NCBI GenBank assembly: GCA_015065885.1
Contig: SVPJ01000004.1
Location: forward strand, 1-64,000
Source: Oscillospiraceae bacterium
GTDB lineage: Bacteria; Bacillota; Clostridia; Oscillospirales; Acutalibacteraceae
Reading direction: 5' to 3'
DNA: 64,000 nt
Shown here: one piece after another, positions 16,176 to 25,000 of the stretch
Position numbering within the stretch: position 1 is the stretch's first letter
Layout of the letters: each line of letters begins with the position of its first letter
Made by a program: the position numbers and the translations under genes
The notes under the pieces: model-generated
Seen by the model: only the letters and a program-made list of their open reading frames with translations
What the model was told of the DNA's origin: nothing
Database searches by the model: none

Positions 16176-18173
16176 ATGCAATTTGCACAGATGGAACGCG
16201 GCGGACGGTATACCAAGGAAGTGGCGGACTTTTCGGGCGGATTGAACACGGGGGAGCCCCCCTCTCGCCTGGATGATCGCGCCTTGCCCGATTGTTTGAA
16301 CGTATATTGGCGAGAAGGTTTGCTTGGTACTCGCCCTGCTTTGCGATTTGACGATACGGAACACGGTACGGTGATCGCGGCTTTTGAAACGGCGGACGGT
16401 GAGTATCTGTTCGTTTATACGGCACAGGACGTGTTGGTCTACTATCAAAACGCGTTGGTGCTTTCGAAGCCGACCGACGACGTCAGCGTACATTCACACA
16501 AGCACGTGTTGTTTTGCGAAAGCGGTAAAAACAGCGTGTTGATGTTCGTGACCGAAATGCTGGAAGGCGCCGCATTGCGCCGCACACCGTACGAGATCGT
16601 GTTGGACAAGGAAAAAACACAAATTCAGTCACTGCTGGACGATTACTACGCGCCGTTGGTGTTTGTGAACGGGCGGGGCACCACGTCTCGCACAGAGGTG
16701 GGAAGCACGGCGATGTACGAAGGGTTTAATCTGCTGACCGATGCATATCGCGCACAGTGGACGACCGATGGCACCGCAACGTATTTTCGCCCGCCCGTTG
16801 CGGCAGGCGGCGGTACGTTCAAGGCGGAATACACTCACACGGATGGTAAGGTGTACACCTTTACCGTGAGCGCGAACGGCGGGAGTGCGGACGTTTTCGT
16901 GAAAAGCACGGCAAAGGAGATCCCCGACGTGGGTAACGTATACTTGCAAGTGGGAGAACTTTACGGAGACTGTTCGTTTCACGACGCCGAGACACACGTT
17001 GTTGTGGCTTTGCCCGAGGTGGGGTTTGCGGGCAACCTTGTGATAAACGGTTGGCGTCAGGGTGCAGACGTGTCGAAGGTGTTCGATATGTCTTTCTCAA
17101 CGTGGTTTGGCGGCGACAACAGCGGGTACGGCGGCGGTACACGGCTGTTTCTCGGCGGAAACACAAACGAGCCGCACCTCGTGCGGTACAGCGACGTGAA
17201 CAATCCGCTGTATTTCCCCGAGAACAACTTTATGTACGTTGGTGACCGTTCGCAGGCGGTGACCGCCTTTGCGAAACAAAACGGTACGTTGGTCATTTTT
17301 AAGGAACGCGAGTTGTACGGTTGTGAATACGCCTACACGGCGGTGAGTGACGAAGCCCTTGCCGCAGGAGAGACGGTGGACGTGACCGCCGCGGCGTATT
17401 TTCCGCTGACGCAGTTGCACCCCGCGGTGGGGTGCGACCTGCCACGCACGGTGCAACTGTGCGGTAACCGCCTGGTGTGGGCAACGCGTGACGGCGCGGT
17501 ATATATGCTCTCGGCGTTGAACGCGTGGTCGGAAACGGCGGTGCGATGTATCTCGCACGCGGTACGCCCCACGCTGAAGGCGATGCTTACGAACGAGGCG
17601 TGTGCCGCACGGTATCACGGTAACTATCTGCTGTTTTGCGGTCGGGAAGTGTTGCTGTTCGACTATATGTCGGGCGGTTTTGCGGGATTTGCTTCATACG
17701 CTGACGATAAGAAAGCGGGAGCGAATATCCCATGGTACCGTTGGGCATTACCGTGTGCCGTTTCCCGCGTGCTGGGGCGGGACGATGCGGTGAGCGTTTT
17801 TACCGCAGACGGTGCGTCGGCGCACTTCGGCGACGGAGACCGCGACGGCGACGGTACGCCGATCGAAAGCCGTATTGTGACGAAGCCGTTTTCGCTCGGC
17901 GCGGATACCCGCCGCAAATCGGTGTACGCCTTGTGGTTACATTTGGCGGACACGGGAGCGGCGGTGCAGGTGACACCGTACGGTGACGGCGTAGGGAATG
18001 CCGTACCGTACACGGTAGAGACGGCATGTAATGACGCGAGAGAGGTCTCGCCCTATACCGTGCCGTGCCGTCAAAGGCGGATACGTACGCTGGGGGTAAC
18101 GCTCACGAGCGATACGCCGATGGCGCTTTCAGGACTTACGATGGAATTTTGCACGTTGGGTGCAGTGAAATAA
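16176..18173 (+). CDS. Podovirus-like tail hub/stabilisation protein
   Basis: A 665-aa beta-rich protein beginning with KEVADFSGGLNTGEPPSRL and LPDCLNVYWREGLLGTRPAL. That opening, in which a phage protein lists its genome-proximal 'loop' motif before a propeller of about six repeated sheets, resembles P22 gp10-type or other podoviral tail-hub proteins. No tape-measure or tail-tube genes follow, consistent with a short tail. It has a GAGGAGG site. The exact role is not certain. Confidence 0.6.
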   Translation: MQFAQMERGGRYTKEVADFSGGLNTGEPPSRLDDRALPDCLNVYWREGLLGTRPALRFDDTEHGTVIAAFETADGEYLFVYTAQDVLVYYQNALVLSKPTDDVSVHSHKHVLFCESGKNSVLMFVTEMLEGAALRRTPYEIVLDKEKTQIQSLLDDYYAPLVFVNGRGTTSRTEVGSTAMYEGFNLLTDAYRAQWTTDGTATYFRPPVAAGGGTFKAEYTHTDGKVYTFTVSANGGSADVFVKSTAKEIPDVGNVYLQVGELYGDCSFHDAETHVVVALPEVGFAGNLVINGWRQGADVSKVFDMSFSTWFGGDNSGYGGGTRLFLGGNTNEPHLVRYSDVNNPLYFPENNFMYVGDRSQAVTAFAKQNGTLVIFKERELYGCEYAYTAVSDEALAAGETVDVTAAAYFPLTQLHPAVGCDLPRTVQLCGNRLVWATRDGAVYMLSALNAWSETAVRCISHAVRPTLKAMLTNEACAARYHGNYLLFCGREVLLFDYMSGGFAGFASYADDKKAGANIPWYRWALPCAVSRVLGRDDAVSVFTADGASAHFGDGDRDGDGTPIESRIVTKPFSLGADTRRKSVYALWLHLADTGAAVQVTPYGDGVGNAVPYTVETACNDAREVSPYTVPCRQRRIRTLGVTLTSDTPMALSGLTMEFCTLGAVK

Positions 18174-18189
18174 GGAAAGGATGGATAAC

Positions 18190-19497
18190 ATGGCAGATTA
18201 TACGTATGCCACGTCGTCGGGAAAGACGTACGACGAATGGATCAAAGAAACGCAGGCACGTGCCGTAAAGCAGGCGGGAGCGTATGCCGAACGGGCGAAT
18301 GCCGCAAACGAGAGCTACAAAGCGGGTATCAATGCGATGTACGACAGCCGCATTAAAGCACGGGAGGCGGCGGCTGCCGCCGATGCGGAAAAGACGCACG
18401 CGTCGTATAACGCGCAGTTTGATGCGAATGCGGCAAGTGCGCTTGCGGGTGAACGCCGTTTGCAAGAGCAAATGGCAAACTACGGGTTGACGGAAAGCGG
18501 GTACAACGCCACCAATCGAACGGCACTGGCGGTAGCGCGCAGTAACGCCGACGCGAAGACGCGCACTGCACGCGGACAGGCGGTGGATGCGATCGCCGCC
18601 GATCTGCGTGAATATAAAGCGGGGGCGGAAGAAGCACGTGCCAAGGCGTTGATCGAAGGCGACCGCGCTACCGCCGAGCGCATTACGGATGCCGAGCAGA
18701 CGTTGTTGCAAAACGCTCACGATGAAGCGATGGATATGTTGGAACGTGATGACGCGCTCAGGAAGGACGAGCAGGACCGTAAGTATCAAAGCGAACGGGA
18801 TGCGGTTCGGGACGAGCAGTGGGCAAAAGAGCAGGCGCTGAAGCAGCAGGAACTGGACCATAAGGTGGCAAAAGACGCGCAGTACGCCGATCGTATGGTA
18901 AAAGAATATGTGGACGAGCATAACGGCGAGGTCTATCGTTTGATGCTGGAAGCCTACAAAAGCGGGAATGCGGCGTTAGCGGAAGCCTATGCAAAAACGC
19001 TGTGGCAGGTGGATGAGAACGGCGTCGTATCGCCGATGCCGCTGGATACTTCCGCCGCCACAAAGTATACCGAACAGCAAAACGCGTTTGAGAAAGAGAT
19101 GTTACTGGATAAAGCGGCGGGCAATGCCGAAACGGCTGCAAACGACGAGCCGAAGACGGGTTACGATGAGTTCGGCTTCCCGCGTAAATTCAGCGACTTC
19201 ATCACCGAAGCGCGTTCCACGATGCACACGGTGTCGCAGACGGGGTACGTTTACACGCGTGAACAGTTGACCAAACGTGCGCTGAATTTGCTGTATTTGA
19301 TCCGCCAAAAGACGAAGGACAAGGGTAGTGAAGGATATATGGATGAGGCGACCTTCGTGAACTTGTTGCAGTACGTCGGTGTGACGGCAGAGCAGTACCG
19401 TGAGTACGAGTATGAAATAAACGTGTTTTTGAACAATTCGGATAAAAAGCCGATCCGTGTGTCGCCGAGCGGCGCGACCACGGTGTACAACAGATAA
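18190..19497 (+). CDS. Alanine-rich coiled-coil virion protein (possible ejection protein)
   Basis: A 435-aa, highly helical protein. Residues about 15-270 are an almost unbroken Ala/Glu/Lys/Arg coiled coil (for example EKTHASYNAQFDANAASALA), and the last third is a small mixed domain. In short-tailed phages, long helical proteins after the tail hub are often carried in the head and ejected with DNA. No lytic motif is seen. Start ATG 18190 (spacing 8 to GGAAAGGA) is preferred to ATG 18181. Confidence 0.55.
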   Translation: MADYTYATSSGKTYDEWIKETQARAVKQAGAYAERANAANESYKAGINAMYDSRIKAREAAAAADAEKTHASYNAQFDANAASALAGERRLQEQMANYGLTESGYNATNRTALAVARSNADAKTRTARGQAVDAIAADLREYKAGAEEARAKALIEGDRATAERITDAEQTLLQNAHDEAMDMLERDDALRKDEQDRKYQSERDAVRDEQWAKEQALKQQELDHKVAKDAQYADRMVKEYVDEHNGEVYRLMLEAYKSGNAALAEAYAKTLWQVDENGVVSPMPLDTSAATKYTEQQNAFEKEMLLDKAAGNAETAANDEPKTGYDEFGFPRKFSDFITEARSTMHTVSQTGYVYTREQLTKRALNLLYLIRQKTKDKGSEGYMDEATFVNLLQYVGVTAEQYREYEYEINVFLNNSDKKPIRVSPSGATTVYNR

Positions 19498-19508
19498 GGG
19501 GGATACCG

Positions 19509-20588
19509 ATGGAAAGGACGGTAAAAGTTACGGTGGACGCCACGGGCGGTGTTACACCGAAAACCCCGCAATACGCGGGGGTGCAGGGTGAACATAACGC
19601 CTGCCGCGTGACGTTTGACGTTGGGGCGTGGGAAAACGAGCCGTTTTCCTATCGCGGCGAGTTTGTCGACGGTGACGGCACGGGAGGCACCACCGCCGTG
19701 TTGACAGCAGAGGACGGGTGTGTGTCTTTCTCGCTTCCCGCGGCGTGGACGGCGGCGGGCGGTCGCGCGGTGGCACGTTTGGTGGCGTCGGTGACGGTGG
19801 ACGGTGAAGAAACGCAGACGGTCTATGCCGTGGACGTGCCGCTCTATTTCGCCGCCAAACAGGAGTACGGCACTGCCGCACGTGAAGAGGCATACACGGG
19901 ACTGACCGCGCTTGCCGAAGCGGTGCAAGCGGCAGTGGACACGGTCGAGGAAAAATTGGCGGACGGGTCGTTCATCGGCCCGCAAGGTCCTGAAGGTCCG
20001 CAGGGCAAACAAGGCGTGCCCGGCCCCGAAGGTCCGCAGGGAGAGCAAGGTGTGCCCGGCCCTAAAGGTCCGCAAGGCATATCGGGCGTATACGTCGGCA
20101 GTGGGGAGATGCCCGAAGGCTATAACGTGCAGATAGACCCCGCAGGCAAGGCGGCGGCAAGTGACTTTGAATTGATTGCGCGCGGAGAACTTACTGTGGA
20201 AGACAACGGCGTAAATATTGAGGTGGATAATAACGGAAGACCCTTCGAATTGCGGGATATGGTGACGATATACGCTTATTCACCGAAGGGCAAAAACACC
20301 AGTGCATTGACCATTTCGTTGAATGGTAATATTTCGCACCAAATCAACAACGGCGTGCAGACCGACAGCGTGCGCTATAGCCGCGCGGCGTGTGTATACA
20401 CGGGAAAAAAGTGGGACGTGTATGCGTATTCTGTAAACAGTATCGCCGCAAACGGAACCGTTACCACGCGTGACCGCTTCACAGCAACCGACGAAAGCAC
20501 GATCACGACAATCAAACTGCATTTGTTTGATCCCAACTACGTGTTGCCCGTCGGATTCAAATACGAAGTATACGGAAGGAGAGTGTAA
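19509..20588 (+). CDS. Collagen-like tail fibre protein with BppU-like N-domain
   Basis: A 359-aa protein. The first 145 residues resemble the N-terminal beta domain of phage baseplate upper proteins ([10 protein letters not shown]..., with [13 protein letters not shown] and [13 protein letters not shown]). A Gly-X-Y stretch at about 156-193 ([20 protein letters not shown]) forms a collagen-like triple helix. The C-terminal beta domain from about 215 would be the receptor-binding tip. Expected to be the host-recognition fibre of the particle. Confidence 0.75.
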   Translation: MERTVKVTVDATGGVTPKTPQYAGVQGEHNACRVTFDVGAWENEPFSYRGEFVDGDGTGGTTAVLTAEDGCVSFSLPAAWTAAGGRAVARLVASVTVDGEETQTVYAVDVPLYFAAKQEYGTAAREEAYTGLTALAEAVQAAVDTVEEKLADGSFIGPQGPEGPQGKQGVPGPEGPQGEQGVPGPKGPQGISGVYVGSGEMPEGYNVQIDPAGKAAASDFELIARGELTVEDNGVNIEVDNNGRPFELRDMVTIYAYSPKGKNTSALTISLNGNISHQINNGVQTDSVRYSRAACVYTGKKWDVYAYSVNSIAANGTVTTRDRFTATDESTITTIKLHLFDPNYVLPVGFKYEVYGRRV

Positions 20589-20590
20589 CG

Positions 20591-20965
20591 ATGGCAATTT
20601 TACGCGTGAGAGACAATGAGGGGAACGTCGTGGACATCCCCGCCATCAAAGGCGACAAAGGCGAAGCGGGTGCGGGGGTACACGTCGGCAGCTACGTGGG
20701 GACGTGTCCTGCCGCCTCGGCGGCATCGCAATACGTCGATCTGGGGTCGCCCCACGTGCGGGCGGTGCTGCTGCAGGTCGACGGGTCGCTGTTGCTCGTG
20801 ACCGCGGAGGGCGTGAAGGTGGACGGCAACACGGTGGCAACGCTGATCAGCGGCACGGTGATGGGACGGGGCGATCACGTGTTTTTGGCGGTACACCGTC
20901 CGTTGACCAACGCCGAAGGCGAGACCTTTTCCTACCTCGCCTTCGTAGAGGAGGAAACGGAATGA
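20591..20965 (+). CDS. Small beta-rich tail-associated protein
   Basis: A 124-aa protein starting AILRVRDNEGNVVDIPAIKG, with a very short Gly-rich segment (KGDKGEAGAGVHVG) and then mixed beta sequence. The opening is common in small phage fibre or fibre-associated proteins. It starts 2 bp after the collagen-like fibre gene and overlaps the next gene by 4 bp. Its exact function is unknown. Confidence 0.55.
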   Translation: MAILRVRDNEGNVVDIPAIKGDKGEAGAGVHVGSYVGTCPAASAASQYVDLGSPHVRAVLLQVDGSLLLVTAEGVKVDGNTVATLISGTVMGRGDHVFLAVHRPLTNAEGETFSYLAFVEEETE

Positions 20966-21204
20966 GTGAGACGATGGGAATAGCCTTGCTATCGTTTGCG
21001 GGCACGTTGCTCGGCACACTCGGTGGCATATTGGCGGCAAATCGGCTGACCAATTACCGTATCGAGCGATTGGAAAAACAGGTCGAAAAACACAATCAGG
21101 TGATCGACCGCGTGTATAAACTTGAGCAGGCGGATGCGGTGGAGGAGGAAGAATTGAAGGTCATCAACCACCGTATCCGCGACCTTGAAAAATATCACAA
21201 ATAA
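20962..21204 (+). CDS. XhlA-like lysis accessory protein
   Basis: An 80-aa protein with one N-terminal membrane segment (IALLSFAGTLLGTLGGILAA) and a charged coiled-coil tail (IERLEKQVEKHNQVIDRVYK). The layout is like the haemolysin XhlA-type partners of holins in Bacillus phages. It lies directly before the holin and endolysin genes. Confidence 0.65.
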   Translation: MSETMGIALLSFAGTLLGTLGGILAANRLTNYRIERLEKQVEKHNQVIDRVYKLEQADAVEEEELKVINHRIRDLEKYHK

Positions 21205-21218
21205 GGAGGAAATGAAAT

Positions 21219-21401
21219 ATGAAGGAAAAATTGCGTTCGTGGGCACTGTGGGTGTCGATGGCGGCACTGGTGGTGTTCTGCGTGAAGGAATTCGGCGGGG
21301 TGGACATTTCCGCTTCGGTCAACGGACTGCTCAACGTACTGTGTCCCGTGCTGGTGGGGTTTGGTATCGTCAACAACCCCAACAGCCGTACTACGTTGTG
21401 A
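21219..21401 (+). CDS. Holin, phiLC3 family
   Basis: A 60-aa holin that makes holes in the membrane so that the lysin reaches the cell wall. Two hydrophobic segments (WALWVSMAALVVFCVKEF; VNGLLNVLCPVLVGFGIV) and the ending GIVNNPNSRTT match the phiLC3 holin pattern. TAAGGAGG precedes ATG 21219. The family's usual tail ends soon after PTT; here it ends at NSRTTL. Confidence 0.85.
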   Translation: MKEKLRSWALWVSMAALVVFCVKEFGGVDISASVNGLLNVLCPVLVGFGIVNNPNSRTTL

Positions 21402-21410
21402 GGTGAGCGT

Positions 21411-22070
21411 ATGGCAATACAAACCTATTCTTTGAAAAAGGACGGGGCGACGAAACTTTCGCCGCACTTTCGCGTGCGGGAGTTCGCCTCACCCGACAGT
21501 GACACGGTGAAGATCGATCCGAAACTGATTGCGATCTTAGAGCGGCTGTATGACTATCTCGGTTGTACCAAAGTTATCATCACGAGCGGCTACCGCACCG
21601 CGGCACACGACCGCGCGGTCGGCGGCAGCGGGCGCGGCTACCACACCGAAGGACGGGCGGCAGACGTCAACTGCTGGCGGGGGGATAGCCGCGTTCACGG
21701 CAGTGAGATCTGCTGTGCCTTGCAGGAACTCGGCTGGCAACACGGCATTGGGTGGATCGCGGGTCACGCGGTACACGTGGACACCCGCGCCGCCCGCTAT
21801 TGGTTTGACGAGCAAAACGGCAACCGCTCGATCGGGACGGATTGGTACGCCTATATGGCAACCAAAGGCTACTCCGTGGAAAAGCCGCTCGCAGGCGACG
21901 TGGACGGCAACGGCACGGTAGACTCTACCGATGCACGTCTGGCACTGCAAGCGGCGGTGGGGAAGATAAAACTCACCGAAAAGCAAATGATCGCCGCCGA
22001 TATGGACGGCGACGGCACGGTGGACTCCACCGATGCACGAGTAATTTTACAAAAAACCATTACGATGTAA
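21411..22070 (+). CDS. Peptidase M15-type lysin with C-terminal type I dockerin
   Basis: A 219-aa cell-wall hydrolase. Residues about 10-150 are a D-Ala-D-Ala carboxypeptidase-type M15 domain: SGYRT, the zinc motif HTEGRAADV (H and D), and HAVHVDTR with the third ligand. Residues about 160-219 are a type I dockerin, with two Ca-binding repeats beginning GDVDGNGTVDSTDAR and DMDGDGTVDSTDAR. Dockerins bind cohesins on scaffoldins or cell-surface proteins, so this phage lysin could be docked to a host structure. It is 9 bp after the holin and 20 bp before the Rhs gene. Confidence 0.9.
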   Translation: MAIQTYSLKKDGATKLSPHFRVREFASPDSDTVKIDPKLIAILERLYDYLGCTKVIITSGYRTAAHDRAVGGSGRGYHTEGRAADVNCWRGDSRVHGSEICCALQELGWQHGIGWIAGHAVHVDTRAARYWFDEQNGNRSIGTDWYAYMATKGYSVEKPLAGDVDGNGTVDSTDARLALQAAVGKIKLTEKQMIAADMDGDGTVDSTDARVILQKTITM

Positions 22071-22090
22071 ACAAGAAAGGAAAATGAAAA

Positions 22091-25000
22091 ATGGAAAAGA
22101 AAATGACAAAAAAGAACCCCATCCGAATGGAAGAACTGCGCACCTTGCGTGGGTGTGACCGTGCCGTTTACCGTATGAGCGACGGCACCCATCAAGCGGA
22201 ATACTACGCCGCCCCGCGCTTCGTGCGAAACGGCACGAACGACGCATGGGAAGCGGTGGACAACACCCTCGTCCCCGCCGCCGACGGCAAGTATTTCGAA
22301 AACCGCCGCGGCACCTTCACCGCCCGTTTTAATCGGGAGGCGAGCGCGGAGTTGTTCTCGCTGGCAGAGGGCAACTGCCGCGTGACCGTGTCGCAGATGC
22401 ACTCCGCCCGCCGTGCGGCGGCACTGTGTCCGTGCGGCGACACGGGTCTGCGGTGGGAAAACGCCGAGGACAACGTGGATCTCGCATACGCCGTGACCGA
22501 CACGGGGGTGAAAGAGACCATCGTGGTCAAAGCCCCTGCCGAGGAATATCGCTACACCTTCCGCCTGCACGGCGAGCGGGTGGTGCCGCTGCTCTGCACG
22601 GCGGAGCGTTGCATCACCTTTGTGAACGAGGAAGGCACCGCCGATGTGTTTCAGATCCCTGCGCCCATCATGCAGGACGCCGCAGGTGTGCTGTCCGACG
22701 CGGTGACGTACGACCTCTCCCCGATGGAAGACGGCGACTTCCTGCTCACTGTGGCGGCGGACGCCGCGTGGATGAACGACGAAGCGCGTGTATTCCCTGT
22801 CGCGATCGACCCGACGGTGGAGACCTTGCCGAAAGACGTCACCGTATACTCGTGGGACGGTGCGACTCTCGTAAAAAGCGGCAGCAGCGTGCCCGTCGGC
22901 AGTGTGTTGGCGGCAGACGGCGTGACGTATCACGAAAACCGTATGTTCCTGCAACTCAATCCGCCCGCACTGCCGCAAAACGCGCTCGTGCAAAAGGTGG
23001 AAGTGGTGTTCACCCAGACGGCAAGCCCGACAGGCGGTTTCCCGCGCATCGGGTTGTATCGCGTGGAAAACGAATTGGCGGAAGGTACATTCGCGCCGCA
23101 AAATCCCGTGCTGCTCGATTACGACCGCACGGCGAGCGGTGTGCAGCTTGCGTATGCGTTCGATATCACGAAGCAGGTGCAGGGGGCGCTGTCGCCGCTC
23201 AACCTGATGGTGAAGGTGGTGGACGGCGACCTTGCCGACGGCACGTTCGTCCGTCTGTACGGTCACAACTCGTCCTACGCGCCGAAATTCGTCGTGACCT
23301 ACGACCCGGCGTACGTCACCAACCCCGCCGCCCGCACCCACACGCACGAGATCGGTCGTTTCGGGCAGGGGGCGGTGGACCTCTACCGCGGCAACCTCAC
23401 GTGGGAGTGCGAGGACTTCGCGTGGGGCGGCAACCGCCTGCCCGTCACCTTGAAGCACCGCTTCAACAGTGCCCTCGCGGGTAAGCAATACACCGCAGGC
23501 TGTGCGGAAGGCTTGCACGTGGCGGATTTCTCCGCCATGAAGATCGGCACGGGCTTCGCCCTGAACGTGATGCAGAGCGTGGTGGCGGATACCAACGGTG
23601 CGTATCACTACGTGGACGAGAACGGCTGTGATACCGTCCTTACCGCCCACACCGATGAAAACGGGAATATCACCCACTATGCGGACGAGGACGAGGTGTA
23701 TACCTACACCGCCGCCGACCGCAAACTGAAATGCGGCGACGAGACCTTGTCCTTCGACGAAGCAGGCCGTTTGGTCGAGATCCGCGACGGGTACAACAAC
23801 ACCCAGACCGTCACCTACGCAGATGGGCGCATCACCGCCGTGACCGACGGCGCAGGACGTGTGTTTGCCTTCGCGTATGACACTACGGGACATCTCACGT
23901 CCATCACCGCACCCGATGGGAGTAAAATGGGTTACGGCTATGCAGAAGATCTTCTCACGATTTTTAACTATCCCGACGAGCGTCGTGTAGAAATCAAGAA
24001 TACTTACGATCTTCCCGTATCGGTCGAATTGTTCCGATGCAAAGAAAATACCGATGCTAACCGCGTGTATACGGTGAGATATGCGTGGGCGGATAATCAC
24101 ACCGTTACGGGTGTGACGGAATACGGTTACGAGAACGGTGCCGAGGTACAGGGCACCGTTACCGCCTTTTCCCGCTCTCCCGCCGCGCGTCGCACCGAGG
24201 TCGCCGTAACCAACGGCGAAGATACCGTATACACCGCCTACCATTTCGACGAGGACGGCGAATCCGTCGGTGAATACACCTACACGAAAGATGCCGACGG
24301 CACCGTTCGCCTTGTGACGGGCGACGGCGCAGGTGTGGCAAACAGCATCAACCGCCTGAAGAACCACACCTTCGAAAAGGGAGAAACGGTGACCGCGTGG
24401 CAGACGATGACGAACGACGAAAACACCAAGTTGAACGCCTACGGCGGCTACGCCGACGCCCCCTACGGGCGACGCATTCTGCGTATCGACACACAGGAGT
24501 GTACCGAAACGGTGACGGCAAACGGTGCGTACCAAACGGTCGAAGGTCTGCCTGCGGGTGAATATACGTACTCCGCATACGTCCACGTGATGAAGGCGTA
24601 CACGGGCGCGGGGGCGTATCTGCGGGTGACCGACGGCAACGGCACCGTGTTGGCAGAGAGTGAAAAACTCACGAAAAACGAAGGATGGGTGCGCTTGTCC
24701 GCTTCGTTTGTCCTCGCCGACACCACCACCGTGCAGGTGCAACTGTTGGCGGACGGTGTGGGCATGTGCCACATCAACGCCCCGCAACTCGAAGACGGCG
24801 GGTGCGCCACGGTGTACAACCATCTGCAAAACGGCTGCGCGGAAGATGCCGCAATCGTGTGGACGGGCGGCACCGTCAGCACGGACGAGTGTTTGAGCGG
24901 CACGGGGGCACTGCAACTGATCGCCGCTTCGGTGGATGCGGCGTGCTGTGCCTCGCAGACGGTAAAGCCTAAGATGGGCGCGGGCACGCGCGAGACCTTC

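Noticed and set aside
19978..20090. CRISPR-like repeats
   Set aside because: The repeated units are Gly-X-Y codons in frame inside a fibre gene. No spacer-repeat pattern or cas genes are present anywhere in the window.
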